DNA from: Bradyrhizobium lablabi
GTDB lineage: Bacteria > Pseudomonadota > Alphaproteobacteria > Rhizobiales > Xanthobacteraceae
Direction of reading: 5' to 3'
Assembly (NCBI RefSeq): GCF_018131005.1
Contig: NZ_JAFCJK010000001.1
Span: 186,001-250,000 of the forward strand
DNA length: 64,000 bases
Below the pieces are notes generated by a model. That model did no database searches, was not told the DNA's origin, and saw only the letters and a program-made list of their open reading frames with translations. The position numbers and the translations under genes are program-made. This document shows, piece after piece, positions 17,583-26,736 of this stretch (within the stretch, counting starts at the first letter, position 1; each line of letters starts with the position of its first letter).

Positions 17583-18752
17583 CTATTTGCTTCCGCGGGA
17601 CTTCGCTTCGTCCCCGGTGAGGTCGTAAGTCACCATTGCTTCCCCGGACTGTGGCCGTTCCAGCCATTCCTTGTGACGCATGGACAAATGGACGTCACGA
17701 ACGCCGGCACCCCAGTGCTCGACCATGGCGACGTGGGAAAAGTCGTAATCCTTGGAATTGGTCTCGTAATTCTTGCTCTTGTAGATCAGGTGCACCACCG
17801 TGACGGTGTTTTCCTTCGAGGCCTCGCGCAGCAATTCGACGGTGGGATCGTTCTTCAGGTTGTCGGGCAGCTTGCCGATCAGTTCGCGCACCGCCATGCG
17901 GGCATTGTGGATCTTCTTGTTCTTGTCGGTGTTCAACCGCGTACGGCTGGAATATCGAATGTCCTTTTCGCGCTCGGCGGCTTCCAGCAGCGTCTGCGGC
18001 AGCTCGCCACGCGCGCTGAACAGGTCGACCTGGAAGATCAGGAGATCACGCTTGGTCTCCTCGTCCAGCACGAAGTCGAGCGGCGTATTGGAGGAAATGC
18101 CGCCGTCCCAGTAATGTTCGCCCTCGATGATCACGGACGGAAAGCCGGGCGGCAGCGCGCCGGAGGCCATGATGTGCTCGGGGCCGATGGCCTTGCCACG
18201 CTTCCTGAATTCGTAATTGTCGAAATAGCAGAAATTGCCCGAGGTCACGTTGACTGCGCCGACCGACAGCCGTGTCTTCAGGTCGTTGATGCGATCGAAA
18301 TCGACGAGACTCTCGAGCGTCTTCTTCAGCGGCGCGGTGTCGTAATAGCTCTGCGATTGCGAACTGCCGGGCGGCCATAGCGGCGCCGGTGGAATCCGCG
18401 GCACGAAGAAGCCGGGCACGCCGAAGGTCGCGATGATGGCGGCGCTGGTCTCGTTGAAGACCGAGCGGGCGCGTTCGCCGGAGACAAGAGGATTCCAGGA
18501 GACGGGCGAGGACACCATCTCCCAGAATTCCTTCAGGCGAGGCACGCGCATCTCGGGCTCGTTGCCGGCGATGATCGCGGCGTTGATGGCGCCGATCGAG
18601 ATGCCGGCGATCCATTCCGGCTCGAAGCCAGCGTGGCAGAGCGCCTGGAAGGCCCCGGCCTGATACGAGCCCAGCGCACCGCCGCCCTGCAGGACCAGCA
18701 CACGCTGCGCTTGCGCGGGCACCGAGGCCGGTGCGGAATCCGAAATATCCAT
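17583..18752 (-). CDS. patatin-like phospholipase with DUF3734
   Basis: The 389-residue protein has the patatin oxyanion loop LQGGGALGSYQAG, the nucleophile serine in GISIGAINAA and the catalytic aspartate in DGGISSN. The C-terminal DUF3734 region includes KSKNYETNSKDYDFS and a tail ending RHKEWLERP. It should hydrolyse acyl esters. Its tight linkage to bdhA suggests a role in polyhydroxybutyrate or lipid turnover; that is inferred from context, not shown. Length and motifs are intact. It probably leads the two-gene operon. Confidence 0.9.
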   Translation of the reverse strand: MDISDSAPASVPAQAQRVLVLQGGGALGSYQAGAFQALCHAGFEPEWIAGISIGAINAAIIAGNEPEMRVPRLKEFWEMVSSPVSWNPLVSGERARSVFNETSAAIIATFGVPGFFVPRIPPAPLWPPGSSQSQSYYDTAPLKKTLESLVDFDRINDLKTRLSVGAVNVTSGNFCYFDNYEFRKRGKAIGPEHIMASGALPPGFPSVIIEGEHYWDGGISSNTPLDFVLDEETKRDLLIFQVDLFSARGELPQTLLEAAEREKDIRYSSRTRLNTDKNKKIHNARMAVRELIGKLPDNLKNDPTVELLREASKENTVTVVHLIYKSKNYETNSKDYDFSHVAMVEHWGAGVRDVHLSMRHKEWLERPQSGEAMVTYDLTGDEAKSRGSK

Positions 18753-18854
18753 TCGTCACCGCTCGGTCAGAATTGAAAGGGACAGCGTGGCGGCTGTTGG
18801 CGGCGGCGTCAATCAGCGAGATCGGTCACCTGATCACGCCAAGTTTATCAAAAT

Positions 18855-19352
18855 TCAGGTGGCGGCAAGAATGAGCGTCCAGAACACCTTGTACTTGGTG
18901 TTTGGAGCATACACCGCCGCGATGCCCAATTTTGTGACGCCGCCTTTGAGCATGTTGGCCCGATGCGGCGGCGAATCCCGCCAGCCGGAAAACGCTTCCG
19001 CCAGCGTGTGATAGCCGGCCGAGATGTTCTCTACCGCGACGGTTACGGGATAACCGCCGGCCTCCAGCCGCTTGCCGAGCGGGGCCTTGACGTCATGATC
19101 CATTTTGTTGCGGGCGGCCATCGACTGCGACTGCTGCTCGGCGAGTTTCACCAGATCGGGATCGACGACCACGGTCCCAAGACCATTGTTCAGCCGGTAT
19201 TGGGAGAACATGACGGCTGCCGCCTGAGTGTCCAGAACAGCGCCAGGCTGAGCCATGTCCATGTACATGGCCGGCTGATCCGGGATTTTGGTGTCCGCAG
19301 CGCAGCCGCCAAGCACCAGAAGCCCGAAAAGGGCGACCGTCGTCCGTTTCAC
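18855..19352 (-). CDS. CAP (SCP/PR1) domain lipoprotein
   Basis: The 165-residue protein starts at GTG 19352 behind a GGGGG tract and has a short signal ending in the lipobox LLVLGGC. The CAP domain follows, with LNNGLGTVVVDPDLVKLA, a central KMDHD, and the typical FSGWRDSPPHRANML. CAP proteins of bacteria are secreted and of mostly unknown activity. The in-frame extension up to 19562 lacks family similarity and would bury the lipobox, so it is rejected. It is about 100 bases upstream of the patatin gene on the same strand. Confidence 0.85.
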   Translation of the reverse strand: MKRTTVALFGLLVLGGCAADTKIPDQPAMYMDMAQPGAVLDTQAAAVMFSQYRLNNGLGTVVVDPDLVKLAEQQSQSMAARNKMDHDVKAPLGKRLEAGGYPVTVAVENISAGYHTLAEAFSGWRDSPPHRANMLKGGVTKLGIAAVYAPNTKYKVFWTLILAAT

Positions 19353-19467
19353 TGAGAAAACCCCCAAGGTTGGCCTGCCGTTGTTGCATACCAACCGTGG
19401 CTGAATGGTGAACAGGGGGAGAATTTGCGCCGTCCCGTTCCCCTCCCCCGGGTGACGACCGCGATCG

Positions 19468-20517
19468 TCAGTCCTGGGCTGCGAAGATCCGGTAGCGGCG
19501 GGGCTGCAGCGAAACGATCTCGCCCGCCTCGAGTTCGCGGTCGCGGGGGGCATCGATCTCAATCACGGTCCTGCCGCCGCCACCCGAGAGCGCGACCTCG
19601 GCGCGCTGGATCGGACCGAACGAGCGGACATGGCGGACCGCGCCCTCGAGCGACCCGGTTCCTGCCGGTCCGATCGCCATGTCATGGCGGCGGATGAACA
19701 GCTTGGCCGCGCCAGACGCCGCCCCATGGGCGGCGATATTCAGCGGCCGGCCATCGAGCCGCACCGCGTCACCGCTCACATCGACCGGCAGCACTATGGA
19801 TTCGCCGATGAATCCGTGCACGAAGGCGGTCGCCGGATTGTCGTAGACCTCGCCGGGTGTGCCAACCTGCTCGATCCGGCCCCTGTCCATGACCACGACG
19901 CGGTTGGCGACTTCGAGCGCCTCCTCCTGGTCATGCGTGACGAAGATCGAGGTGACGTGGATCTCGTTGTGCAGCGAACGCAGCCATTGCCGCAGTTCCT
20001 TGCGAACCTTGGCATCGAGTGCCCCGAAGGGTTCGTCGAGCAGCAGGATGCGCGGCTCGATCGCAAGCGCGCGCGCAAGCGCGATGCGCTGGCGCTGGCC
20101 GCCGGACAACTGGCTCGGATAGCGGTTGGCAAGCCAATCGAGCTGCACGAGATCGAGCAGCTCCTTGACGCGTGCGCGGATCGTCGCCTCGTCCTTGCGG
20201 ATCGCGCGCGGCTGCACACGCAGCCCGAAGGCGACGTTCTCGAACACCGTCATGTGCCGGAACAGCGCGTAATGCTGGAATACGAAGCCGACCTGCCGTT
20301 CGCTCGCGCCACGAACCAGCGCGTTCTCGCCATCGATCGAGACCTCGCCGGCGTCGGGCCAGTCAAGGCCGGCGATGATCCGGAGCAGCGTGGTCTTGCC
20401 CGAGCCGGAGGGGCCGAGCAGCGCCAGCAGCTCGCCGTCGGCGACCTTGAGATCGACACTGTCCAGCGCGGCGAAGCTGCCGAACTTCTTGACGATATTC
20501 CTGACTTCAATCGCCAT
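19468..20517 (-). CDS. cysA: sulfate ABC transporter, ATP-binding subunit
   Basis: The 349-residue ATPase has Walker [10 protein letters not shown], the Q-loop [11 protein letters not shown], the signature LSGGQRQR, Walker [13 protein letters not shown] and the H-loop [11 protein letters not shown]-terminal TOBE-like regulatory domain follows. It energises sulfate/thiosulfate import with CysT and CysW. ATG 20517 ([13 protein letters not shown]) is the family start and overlaps the end of cysW by 11 bases, which implies translational coupling. It is the last gene of the sbp-cysT-cysW-cysA operon. Confidence 0.94.
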   Translation of the reverse strand: MAIEVRNIVKKFGSFAALDSVDLKVADGELLALLGPSGSGKTTLLRIIAGLDWPDAGEVSIDGENALVRGASERQVGFVFQHYALFRHMTVFENVAFGLRVQPRAIRKDEATIRARVKELLDLVQLDWLANRYPSQLSGGQRQRIALARALAIEPRILLLDEPFGALDAKVRKELRQWLRSLHNEIHVTSIFVTHDQEEALEVANRVVVMDRGRIEQVGTPGEVYDNPATAFVHGFIGESIVLPVDVSGDAVRLDGRPLNIAAHGAASGAAKLFIRRHDMAIGPAGTGSLEGAVRHVRSFGPIQRAEVALSGGGGRTVIEIDAPRDRELEAGEIVSLQPRRYRIFAAQD

Positions 20518-21469
20518 CTGGCACCCGTCCTTCATCCAGACGCCGTTCAAGAATGGTCTTCACCACCAGCGTGATCAGCGCCAGCATCGCAAGCAGCGAT
20601 GCGATCGCGAACGACGATACGAACTGATATTCGTTATAGAGAATCTCGACCAGCAGCGGCATCGTGTTGGTCTCGCCGCGGATGTGGCCCGAGACCACCG
20701 ACACCGCACCGAACTCGCCCATGGCGCGCGCATTGCAAAGCAGGACGCCATAGAGCAGCCCCCACTTGATGTTGGGCAACGTGACGCGGAAGAAGGTCTG
20801 CAGGCCCGACGCACCGAGCGAGATCGCCGCCTCTTCCTCCAGCGTGCCCTGCTCCTGCATCAGCGGAATCAGCGCGCGCGCCACGAAGGGGAAGGTGACG
20901 AAGATGGTCGCCAGCGCAATGCCCGGCACCGCGAACAGGATGTGCACATTGTGCGCCTGCAGCCAGGGTCCGAAAAAGCCCTGCGCGCCGAACAAGAGCA
21001 CGAAGACGAGGCCGGAGATCACCGGGCTCACCGAGAACGGCAGATCGATCAGGGTGATCAGGAAAGTCTTCCCGGCGAAATCGAATTTCGAAATCGCCCA
21101 GGCTGCGATGACGCCGAACACCAGGTTGAGCGTAACCGAGATCGCCGCCACCAGCAGCGTCAGCCTGATCGCCGCCAGCGCTTCGGGCTCCGCGAGTGCC
21201 CCGAGATAGGCGGAGATGCCCTTGGAAAAAGCCTGCGCGAACACGACGACCAGCGGCAACACGACGAAGATGCTGAGGAAGGTCACCGCCAGTGCGATGA
21301 TGATGAAGCGAATCGGCCCCGGCTCGGTGCGCAGGTCCCGCGGCGCCGCGATCGGCAGCGGACGCGCGCTTTGCCGGCGCGGCGACGGCGCGGCGACGCT
21401 GACATCAGCCGCGGGCGCGTAGCCCCGCATCCGCGTGGTGGAGGTGACATATCCCGGTTGCATCGACAT
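20507..21469 (-). CDS. cysW: sulfate ABC transporter, permease subunit CysW
   Basis: The 320-residue inner-membrane protein has six helices starting about residue 53. Its binding-protein-dependent transport loop reads [28 protein letters not shown], and it has the CysW-type [27 protein letters not shown] segment. The N-terminus carries about 50 extra hydrophilic residues rich in Pro and Arg compared with enterobacterial CysW. It pairs with CysT to form the sulfate channel. The gap to cysT is 13 bases. Confidence 0.93.
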   Translation of the reverse strand: MSMQPGYVTSTTRMRGYAPAADVSVAAPSPRRQSARPLPIAAPRDLRTEPGPIRFIIIALAVTFLSIFVVLPLVVVFAQAFSKGISAYLGALAEPEALAAIRLTLLVAAISVTLNLVFGVIAAWAISKFDFAGKTFLITLIDLPFSVSPVISGLVFVLLFGAQGFFGPWLQAHNVHILFAVPGIALATIFVTFPFVARALIPLMQEQGTLEEEAAISLGASGLQTFFRVTLPNIKWGLLYGVLLCNARAMGEFGAVSVVSGHIRGETNTMPLLVEILYNEYQFVSSFAIASLLAMLALITLVVKTILERRLDEGRVPDGD

Positions 21470-21482
21470 CTCGGGTCCGCCC

Positions 21483-22319
21483 TCAATGCGCGGGGATACG
21501 GGTTTGCGCCCAGCGCTGCAGGCGATTGATCAGGAAGATGATGAGGAACGAAGCCACCAGCATCACGACCGCGATCGCGGTGGCGTCGGCATAGCGGAAC
21601 TCGGAGAGCCGGATCACGATCAACAGCGGTGCGATTTCGGAGACGTTCGGCAAGTTGCCGGCGATGAAGATCACAGAACCGTATTCACCGATGGCGCGCG
21701 CAAAGGCGAGCGCGAAGCCGGTAAGCAGCGCCGGGATCAGGCTCGGCAGGATCACGCGGAACACGGTATGCCAGCGGTTGGCGCCGAGACTCGCCGCGGC
21801 CTCCTCGATTTCGGGATCGAGGTCGATCAGGACCGGTTGCACCGTGCGCACGACAAAGGGAATACCGATGAAGATCATGGCGATGAAGATACCGATCGGC
21901 GTGAAGGCGACCTTGATGCCGAGTTCGGCGAGCGGCGCACCGAGCCAGCCCTTCTGCGCGAACAATTGCGTCAGCGCGACACCGGCCACCGCAGTCGGCA
22001 GCGCGAAGGGAATATCGACGATCGCATCGAACAGTCGGCGGCCCGGAAAGCGGTAGCGCACCAGCGCCCAGACGATGATGGTGCCCATCACCAGATTGAC
22101 GCAGGCGGCGGCAAACGACAGTCCGAACGAGATCCTCAATGCATTGAGGGTACGGCGGCTGCTGATGATGCCCCAGAACTGGTCAAGGCTGAGTTCGAAG
22201 GTCTTGAGGAAGAGGCCCGCCAGCGGAATCAGGATGATGACGGAGAGCCAAGTCAGGGTCAGTCCCATGGTGAGACCGAACCCGGGCAAGGTGCTGCGCC
22301 GTGCAACCGCTGTGCTCAC
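21483..22319 (-). CDS. cysT: sulfate ABC transporter, permease subunit CysT
   Basis: The 278-residue membrane protein has six predicted helices. The transport-family loop reads [32 protein letters not shown], followed by [18 protein letters not shown], typical of CysT (CysU). It starts at GTG 22319, 33 bases after the stop of the sulfate-binding protein gene. It forms the membrane channel with CysW. Confidence 0.93.
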   Translation of the reverse strand: MSTAVARRSTLPGFGLTMGLTLTWLSVIILIPLAGLFLKTFELSLDQFWGIISSRRTLNALRISFGLSFAAACVNLVMGTIIVWALVRYRFPGRRLFDAIVDIPFALPTAVAGVALTQLFAQKGWLGAPLAELGIKVAFTPIGIFIAMIFIGIPFVVRTVQPVLIDLDPEIEEAAASLGANRWHTVFRVILPSLIPALLTGFALAFARAIGEYGSVIFIAGNLPNVSEIAPLLIVIRLSEFRYADATAIAVVMLVASFLIIFLINRLQRWAQTRIPAH

Positions 22320-22352
22320 AAATCCCCCTGCTCGCCTTGGGCCGCCATCAGA

Positions 22353-23342
22353 TCAGTTCTTGTAGATCTGATCGAAGATGCCGCCTTCGGCGAAGTGATC
22401 CTTCTGCGCTTTGGTCCAACCACCAAAAACGTCCTCGATGGTGAAAAGTTCGACCTTGGCGAAAGATTTTTCGTATTCCTTGGCGATCTCTGGATCGTGC
22501 GGGCGGTAGGAATTGCGCGCCGCGATCTCCTGGCCTTCCTTGCTGTACCAATACTTCAGATAGGCCTCGGCGACCGCCCGCGTGCCCTTTTTGTCGGCAA
22601 CCCTGTCGACGACGGCGACGGGAGGCTCGGCCAGGATCGACAGCGGCGGCGACACGATCTCGAACTTGTCCTTGCCGAACTCGCGTTGCGCCAGAAAGGC
22701 CTCGTTCTCCCACGCAAGCAGCACGTCGCCGACGCCGCGCTCGACGAAGGTCACCGTCGATCCCCGCGCGCCGGTATCAAGCACCGGCACGTTCTGGTAC
22801 AGATCGGCGACGAATTTCCTAGCCTTGTCGGCTGAACCATATTTCTTCTGCGCATAGCCCCAGGCGGCAAGATAGTTCCAGCGCGCACCGCCCGACGTCT
22901 TCGGGTTCGGCGTGATCACGCTGACGCCGGGTTTGATCAAATCGTCCCAATCCTTGATCCCCTTCGGATTGCCCTTGCGCACCAGGAACACGATGGTCGA
23001 GGTATAAGGCGCGGCATTCAGCGGCAACCGCTGCTGCCAGTCGGCAGCAACGAGGCCCTTGGCGGCGATCGCATCGATGTCGTAGGCGAGCGCCAGCGTG
23101 ACGATATCGGCCTGCAACCCGTCGATCACGGCACGCGCCTGCGAGCCCGAGCCGCCGTGCGACTGCTTGATCTCGACGCTCTTGCCGGTTTGCTTCTGAT
23201 AGGCCGCCGCGAATGCCTTGTTGAAGTCGGCATAGAGCTCGCGCGTCGGATCGTAGGAGACGTTCAGCAGCGAATAGTCGGCGCCGAAAGCCGAACTCGC
23301 CCACACCAGTCCCGCAATGAGCGGGAGGATACGACGGACCAT
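22353..23342 (-). CDS. sbp: periplasmic sulfate-binding protein
   Basis: The 329-residue protein has a signal peptide (1-20). The mature part begins [17 protein letters not shown], contains the ligand-loop segment [26 protein letters not shown], and the family signature [19 protein letters not shown]. It binds sulfate in the periplasm and delivers it to CysT/CysW. It is the first gene of the importer operon. CysP (thiosulfate) is the alternative name in this family; specificity cannot be told apart with confidence. Confidence 0.93.
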   Translation of the reverse strand: MVRRILPLIAGLVWASSAFGADYSLLNVSYDPTRELYADFNKAFAAAYQKQTGKSVEIKQSHGGSGSQARAVIDGLQADIVTLALAYDIDAIAAKGLVAADWQQRLPLNAAPYTSTIVFLVRKGNPKGIKDWDDLIKPGVSVITPNPKTSGGARWNYLAAWGYAQKKYGSADKARKFVADLYQNVPVLDTGARGSTVTFVERGVGDVLLAWENEAFLAQREFGKDKFEIVSPPLSILAEPPVAVVDRVADKKGTRAVAEAYLKYWYSKEGQEIAARNSYRPHDPEIAKEYEKSFAKVELFTIEDVFGGWTKAQKDHFAEGGIFDQIYKN

Positions 23343-23392
23343 CTCATTCTCCGTTCAGCCTGATCGGAATCGTCAGGGAGCACGCCAGGTGT

Positions 23393-23442
23393 GAGCATGA
23401 TCTTGTTCGGAAGATCGGCATCCATCTTTCCGGATCATGCTC
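23393..23442. repeat. dispersed inverted repeat, GAGCATGATC family
   Basis: GAGCATGATC at 23393-23402 and its exact inverse GATCATGCTC at 23433-23442 enclose CTTGTTCGGAAGAT and ATCTTTCCG. This is a fuller copy of the element at 3291-3378. It sits between cysH (ending 23521) and the start of sbp (23342). Confidence 0.6.
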
Positions 23443-23520
23443 TCGACATAACTCACGATGAAGTGGTCTTGAGTCAACGAAACCGCATTTCATTGTTTGC
23501 GGCAGCGCAGCGGCCTTGTG

Positions 23521-24252
23521 CTACGAGGTCTTGGCAGTGTGGATGCCGCATTCTGTCTTGGTCCGGCCGCGCCACCGGCCGGCACGTGCATCTTCGCCGG
23601 CCGCGCTCCTGCTGCTGCAAGGCATACACCCGACCGACAGATAGCCCGATGCGACAAGTGGATGCGGCGGCAGCTTGCCGACCTTGAAGATCGCCTCGAC
23701 CTCCTCGCGTGAGACGTTGGCGAACGGATTGAACTTCAACCGTGCACCGTCGTCCTCGACGACGGGAATCTCGGCACGCGCGCCACCCTGGAAACGCTTT
23801 CGGCCGTTGATCCAGGCGTCAAACGGCTTCAGAGCACGCGCCAGCGGTTCGACTTTCCGGATGCGGCAGCAGGCATCAGGATCGGAGAACCACAATTCGC
23901 GGTCCGGATCCTCGCGCGACAGCGTCTGCTGCAGCGGCTTGATCGAACGCACATCGGAAAGACCGAGCGCCTTGATCAGCGTGTCACGATAGGCGAGCGT
24001 CTCCTCGAACAACCAGCCGGTGTCGAGAAAGATCACCGGGATCGAGGGATCGACATCCGCCATCACCTTGAGCAGCGCGGCCGATTCCGTGCCGAACGAC
24101 GACACCAGCGCGAGCCGCTCGCGTCCGACCGCCTCGAGCGCGGTCGCGATGACCTGGGCGGGCGACGCCGCGCGCAACACGTCGTTGAGCGCGTCCGCTG
24201 CCGGCAACGGATTAGTCCGCGACGACGACAGTTCTGGTGCGAGCAGGCTCAC
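23521..24252 (-). CDS. cysH: assimilatory adenylylsulfate (APS) reductase
   Basis: The 243-residue protein has the PAPS/APS-reductase fold with SSFGTESAALL, FLDTGWLFEET and the catalytic ECGIH near the end. It also has the cysteine pairs CCRIRKVEP and GCMPCS, which ligate a [4Fe-4S] cluster in APS reductases and are absent from PAPS-specific CysH. It should therefore reduce APS to sulfite with thioredoxin as donor. It starts at GTG 24252 and overlaps the DUF934 stop by four bases (GTGA), so translation is coupled. Confidence 0.92.
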   Translation of the reverse strand: MSLLAPELSSSRTNPLPAADALNDVLRAASPAQVIATALEAVGRERLALVSSFGTESAALLKVMADVDPSIPVIFLDTGWLFEETLAYRDTLIKALGLSDVRSIKPLQQTLSREDPDRELWFSDPDACCRIRKVEPLARALKPFDAWINGRKRFQGGARAEIPVVEDDGARLKFNPFANVSREEVEAIFKVGKLPPHPLVASGYLSVGCMPCSSRSAAGEDARAGRWRGRTKTECGIHTAKTS

Positions 24253-24764
24253 TGACCGGCGCTCTCCGAATGACGCTGCAGCATCCGCCGATTGAGGGCC
24301 GTGACGCGGCCATCGCCGGTCGGCTGGTAGAACACCGTGTAGCGCTTCATGGTAGCCGCAAAGGCATCGGCGTCAGCCTCCTTCCTCACCTCGAAGGCGT
24401 CGAAGCCGGCGCGCGACATGAACACGAACTGGTCGCGCAGCACCTGGCCGGTGGCGCGCAGCTCGCCGTCATAGCCGTGCCGTTCGCGCAGCAGCCGCGC
24501 CTGGCTGTAGGCGCGGCCATCACGGAAGGTCGGGAACACCAGCGCGACCGCGGCGAGGCGGTCGAGATAGGGCACGAGATCGTCGAGGTCGCGGTTGTTC
24601 GGCCAGATCACGCCGACCTTGCCGGCGCGTCGCAAAAGCGCCTCGGGATCTGCAAGGAAGCGCTCGGCCGTCACCATGATCGCGCCGTCTCCGGGCAGTT
24701 CGGCGCCATCGGCGACACCGACGAACAGGTCGGTGGTGATTCTTCCGTTCTTAACGAGTGGCAT
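24249..24764 (-). CDS. DUF934 protein of the sulfur assimilation operon
   Basis: The 171-residue protein matches DUF934 in PALLRRAGKVGVIWPNN-type and FPTFRDGRAYSQARLLRERHGYDGELRATGQVLRDQF-type segments. This family is found next to sulfite reductase and cysH in many proteobacteria; its biochemical task is unknown. ATG 24764 overlaps the end of cysI by 14 bases, and its stop overlaps cysH by 4, so it is translationally coupled on both sides. That argues for a fixed ratio with the reductases. Confidence 0.88.
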   Translation of the reverse strand: MPLVKNGRITTDLFVGVADGAELPGDGAIMVTAERFLADPEALLRRAGKVGVIWPNNRDLDDLVPYLDRLAAVALVFPTFRDGRAYSQARLLRERHGYDGELRATGQVLRDQFVFMSRAGFDAFEVRKEADADAFAATMKRYTVFYQPTGDGRVTALNRRMLQRHSESAGQ

Positions 24765-26406
24765 AGACGCGCTCCCTGAAAGGCTCGACGCCAAGACGCT
24801 TCACCGTATCGACGAACAATTCCTCGGGACGGTCGCGCAGCGCGAGATAGGCTTCGACAATGTCTTCGATCACGTCGGCGACTTCCGCATAGGGAACGGC
24901 CGGGCCGATCAGCGTGCCCATCTGCGCGTTCTCGTCGGCACGGCCGCCGATCGTGATCTGGTAGAATTCCTCGCCGTTCTTTTCGACACCGAGAATGCCA
25001 ATATGGCCGACATGGTGATGGCCACAGGCATTGATGCACCCGGAAATGTTGATATGCAGCCGGCCGATCAGACCGGCGGTGTCGTGATTGGCGAAGCGCC
25101 GCGTCAGCTCCTGCGCGATCGGGATCGAGCGTGCGTTCGCCAGCGAGCAATAGTCGAGCCCGGGGCAGGCGATGATGTCGGTGACGAGGTTGACGTTCGG
25201 CGTGGCGAGGCCGACGCGGTCGAGCGCCTTGAACAGCGCCGGCAGGTCGCGCTTGGCGACGTGCGGCAGCGCCAGGTTCTGCTCATGTCCGACGCGGATC
25301 TCCCCAAACGAATACCTGTCGGCGAGATCGGCGATCGCGTCCATCTGTTCGGCGGTGGCATCGCCGGGCGGACCGCCGACCGGCTTCAGCGACAGCGTCA
25401 CGATCGAATAGCCCTGCACCTTGTGGGGAAACACCGAATTCTTGCGCCAGCGCTCGAACACCGGATCGTGCGCGGCCTGCTTCAGTTCGTCCGGCATGTG
25501 CGGCAGCTTTTCGTAAGCCGGATAGGAGAAGCGCGAGCGGACCTCCTCGATGGCAGCGTGATCGAGCGTCAGCCCGACGTCGCCCATCTGCTTCCATTCC
25601 TCCTCGACCTCGCGCGCGAACTTCTCGATGCCGAGTTCATGCACCAGTATCTTGATGCGCGCCTTGTAGATGTTGTCGCGGCGGCCATACTGGTTGTAGA
25701 CGCGCAGGATTGCCTCGACATAGCTCAGGATGTCGCGGCCGTGGACGAACGGCTTGATCGTCTTGGCGATAAAGGGTGTGCGGCCGAGACCGCCCCCGAC
25801 CAGCACCTCGAAGCCGGTCTCGCCGTCGGCATTCTTGTGCAGCCGCAGGCCGATGTCGTGGATCTTGATCGCGGCGCGATCGTGTTCGGAGGCCGTAATC
25901 GCGATCTTGAATTTGCGCGGCAGGAACGAGAATTCCGGATGCAGCGTCGTGTGCTGACGCAACAGCTCCGACCAGATGCGGGGATCCTCGATCTCGCCGG
26001 GCGCCACGCCGGCCCACTGGTCCGAGGTGACGTTGCGCATATTGTTGCCGGAGGTCTGCATCGCGTGGATGCCGACCTCGGCGAGATCGGCCAGCGCGTC
26101 CGGCAGTTCGGCGAGCTTGATCCAGTTGAACTGGATGTTCTGCCGCGTGGTGAAATGGCCATAGCCGCGGTCGTAGCGGCGCGCGACATGGGCGAGCGCC
26201 CGCAATTGCTTCGACGATAGCGTGCCGTAGGGGATCGCGACGCGGAACATATAGGCGTGCAGTTGCAGATAGACGCCGTTCTGCAGGCGCAGAATCTTGA
26301 ATTCGTCCTCGGTGAGTTCGCCGGAGAGGCGGCGTTTCACCTGATCGCGGAATTCCGAAACGCGCTCGCTGATGAGCGTCCGGTCGAGTTCGTCATATGC
26401 ATACAT
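24751..26406 (-). CDS. cysI: sulfite reductase hemoprotein (nitrite/sulfite reductase family)
   Basis: The 551-residue protein has two ferredoxin-like half domains (LQLHAYMFRVAIPYG and VGHEQNLALPHV) and the siroheme/[4Fe-4S] cysteine motifs ACPGLDYC and SGCINACGHHHVG. It reduces sulfite to sulfide with six electrons. No flavoprotein subunit (CysJ) lies in the window, so ferredoxin is a plausible donor. Its place between cysG (siroheme synthesis) and cysH supports sulfite rather than nitrite as substrate, although the family covers both. Confidence 0.92.
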   Translation of the reverse strand: MYAYDELDRTLISERVSEFRDQVKRRLSGELTEDEFKILRLQNGVYLQLHAYMFRVAIPYGTLSSKQLRALAHVARRYDRGYGHFTTRQNIQFNWIKLAELPDALADLAEVGIHAMQTSGNNMRNVTSDQWAGVAPGEIEDPRIWSELLRQHTTLHPEFSFLPRKFKIAITASEHDRAAIKIHDIGLRLHKNADGETGFEVLVGGGLGRTPFIAKTIKPFVHGRDILSYVEAILRVYNQYGRRDNIYKARIKILVHELGIEKFAREVEEEWKQMGDVGLTLDHAAIEEVRSRFSYPAYEKLPHMPDELKQAAHDPVFERWRKNSVFPHKVQGYSIVTLSLKPVGGPPGDATAEQMDAIADLADRYSFGEIRVGHEQNLALPHVAKRDLPALFKALDRVGLATPNVNLVTDIIACPGLDYCSLANARSIPIAQELTRRFANHDTAGLIGRLHINISGCINACGHHHVGHIGILGVEKNGEEFYQITIGGRADENAQMGTLIGPAVPYAEVADVIEDIVEAYLALRDRPEELFVDTVKRLGVEPFRERVYATR

Positions 26407-26418
26407 GATGGATAAACC

Positions 26419-26736
26419 TTACGCCGGCACCCGGAGATCGATGGTGACGCCCTTTGCGCGGATATGTTCGCGGAGGTTGCCGGGCTTGATGCTGCCGCCG
26501 TCCTTGATTTCGACCGGCGCGATATAGGCGCCGACCGCGCCGACGTCGTCGGCAGCGCTTTCGGCAAGCAATGCGCGCGCATCGTCGGACGTGCTTACGA
26601 TCGCAGCATCGACCAATTCGGTCGACCAGCCCCGCTGGCCGGTCCGGTACACCACGGCGCCATCCCAGGTACGGTTGGCGGTGACCACCGACGGACCCGT
26701 GATTCTGATTTTCTTTTGTTCGAGGGGAGAGGTCAT
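26419..26736 (-). CDS. DUF2849 protein of the sulfur assimilation operon
   Basis: The 105-residue protein carries the DUF2849 pattern KKIRITGPSVVTANRTWDGAVVYR and IVSTSDDARALL-type segments. The family occurs almost only between cysG and cysI in alphaproteobacteria and has no known activity. ATG 26736 overlaps the stop of cysG by four bases (ATGA), so translation is coupled. It ends 12 bases before cysI. Confidence 0.88.
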   Translation of the reverse strand: MTSPLEQKKIRITGPSVVTANRTWDGAVVYRTGQRGWSTELVDAAIVSTSDDARALLAESAADDVGAVGAYIAPVEIKDGGSIKPGNLREHIRAKGVTIDLRVPA

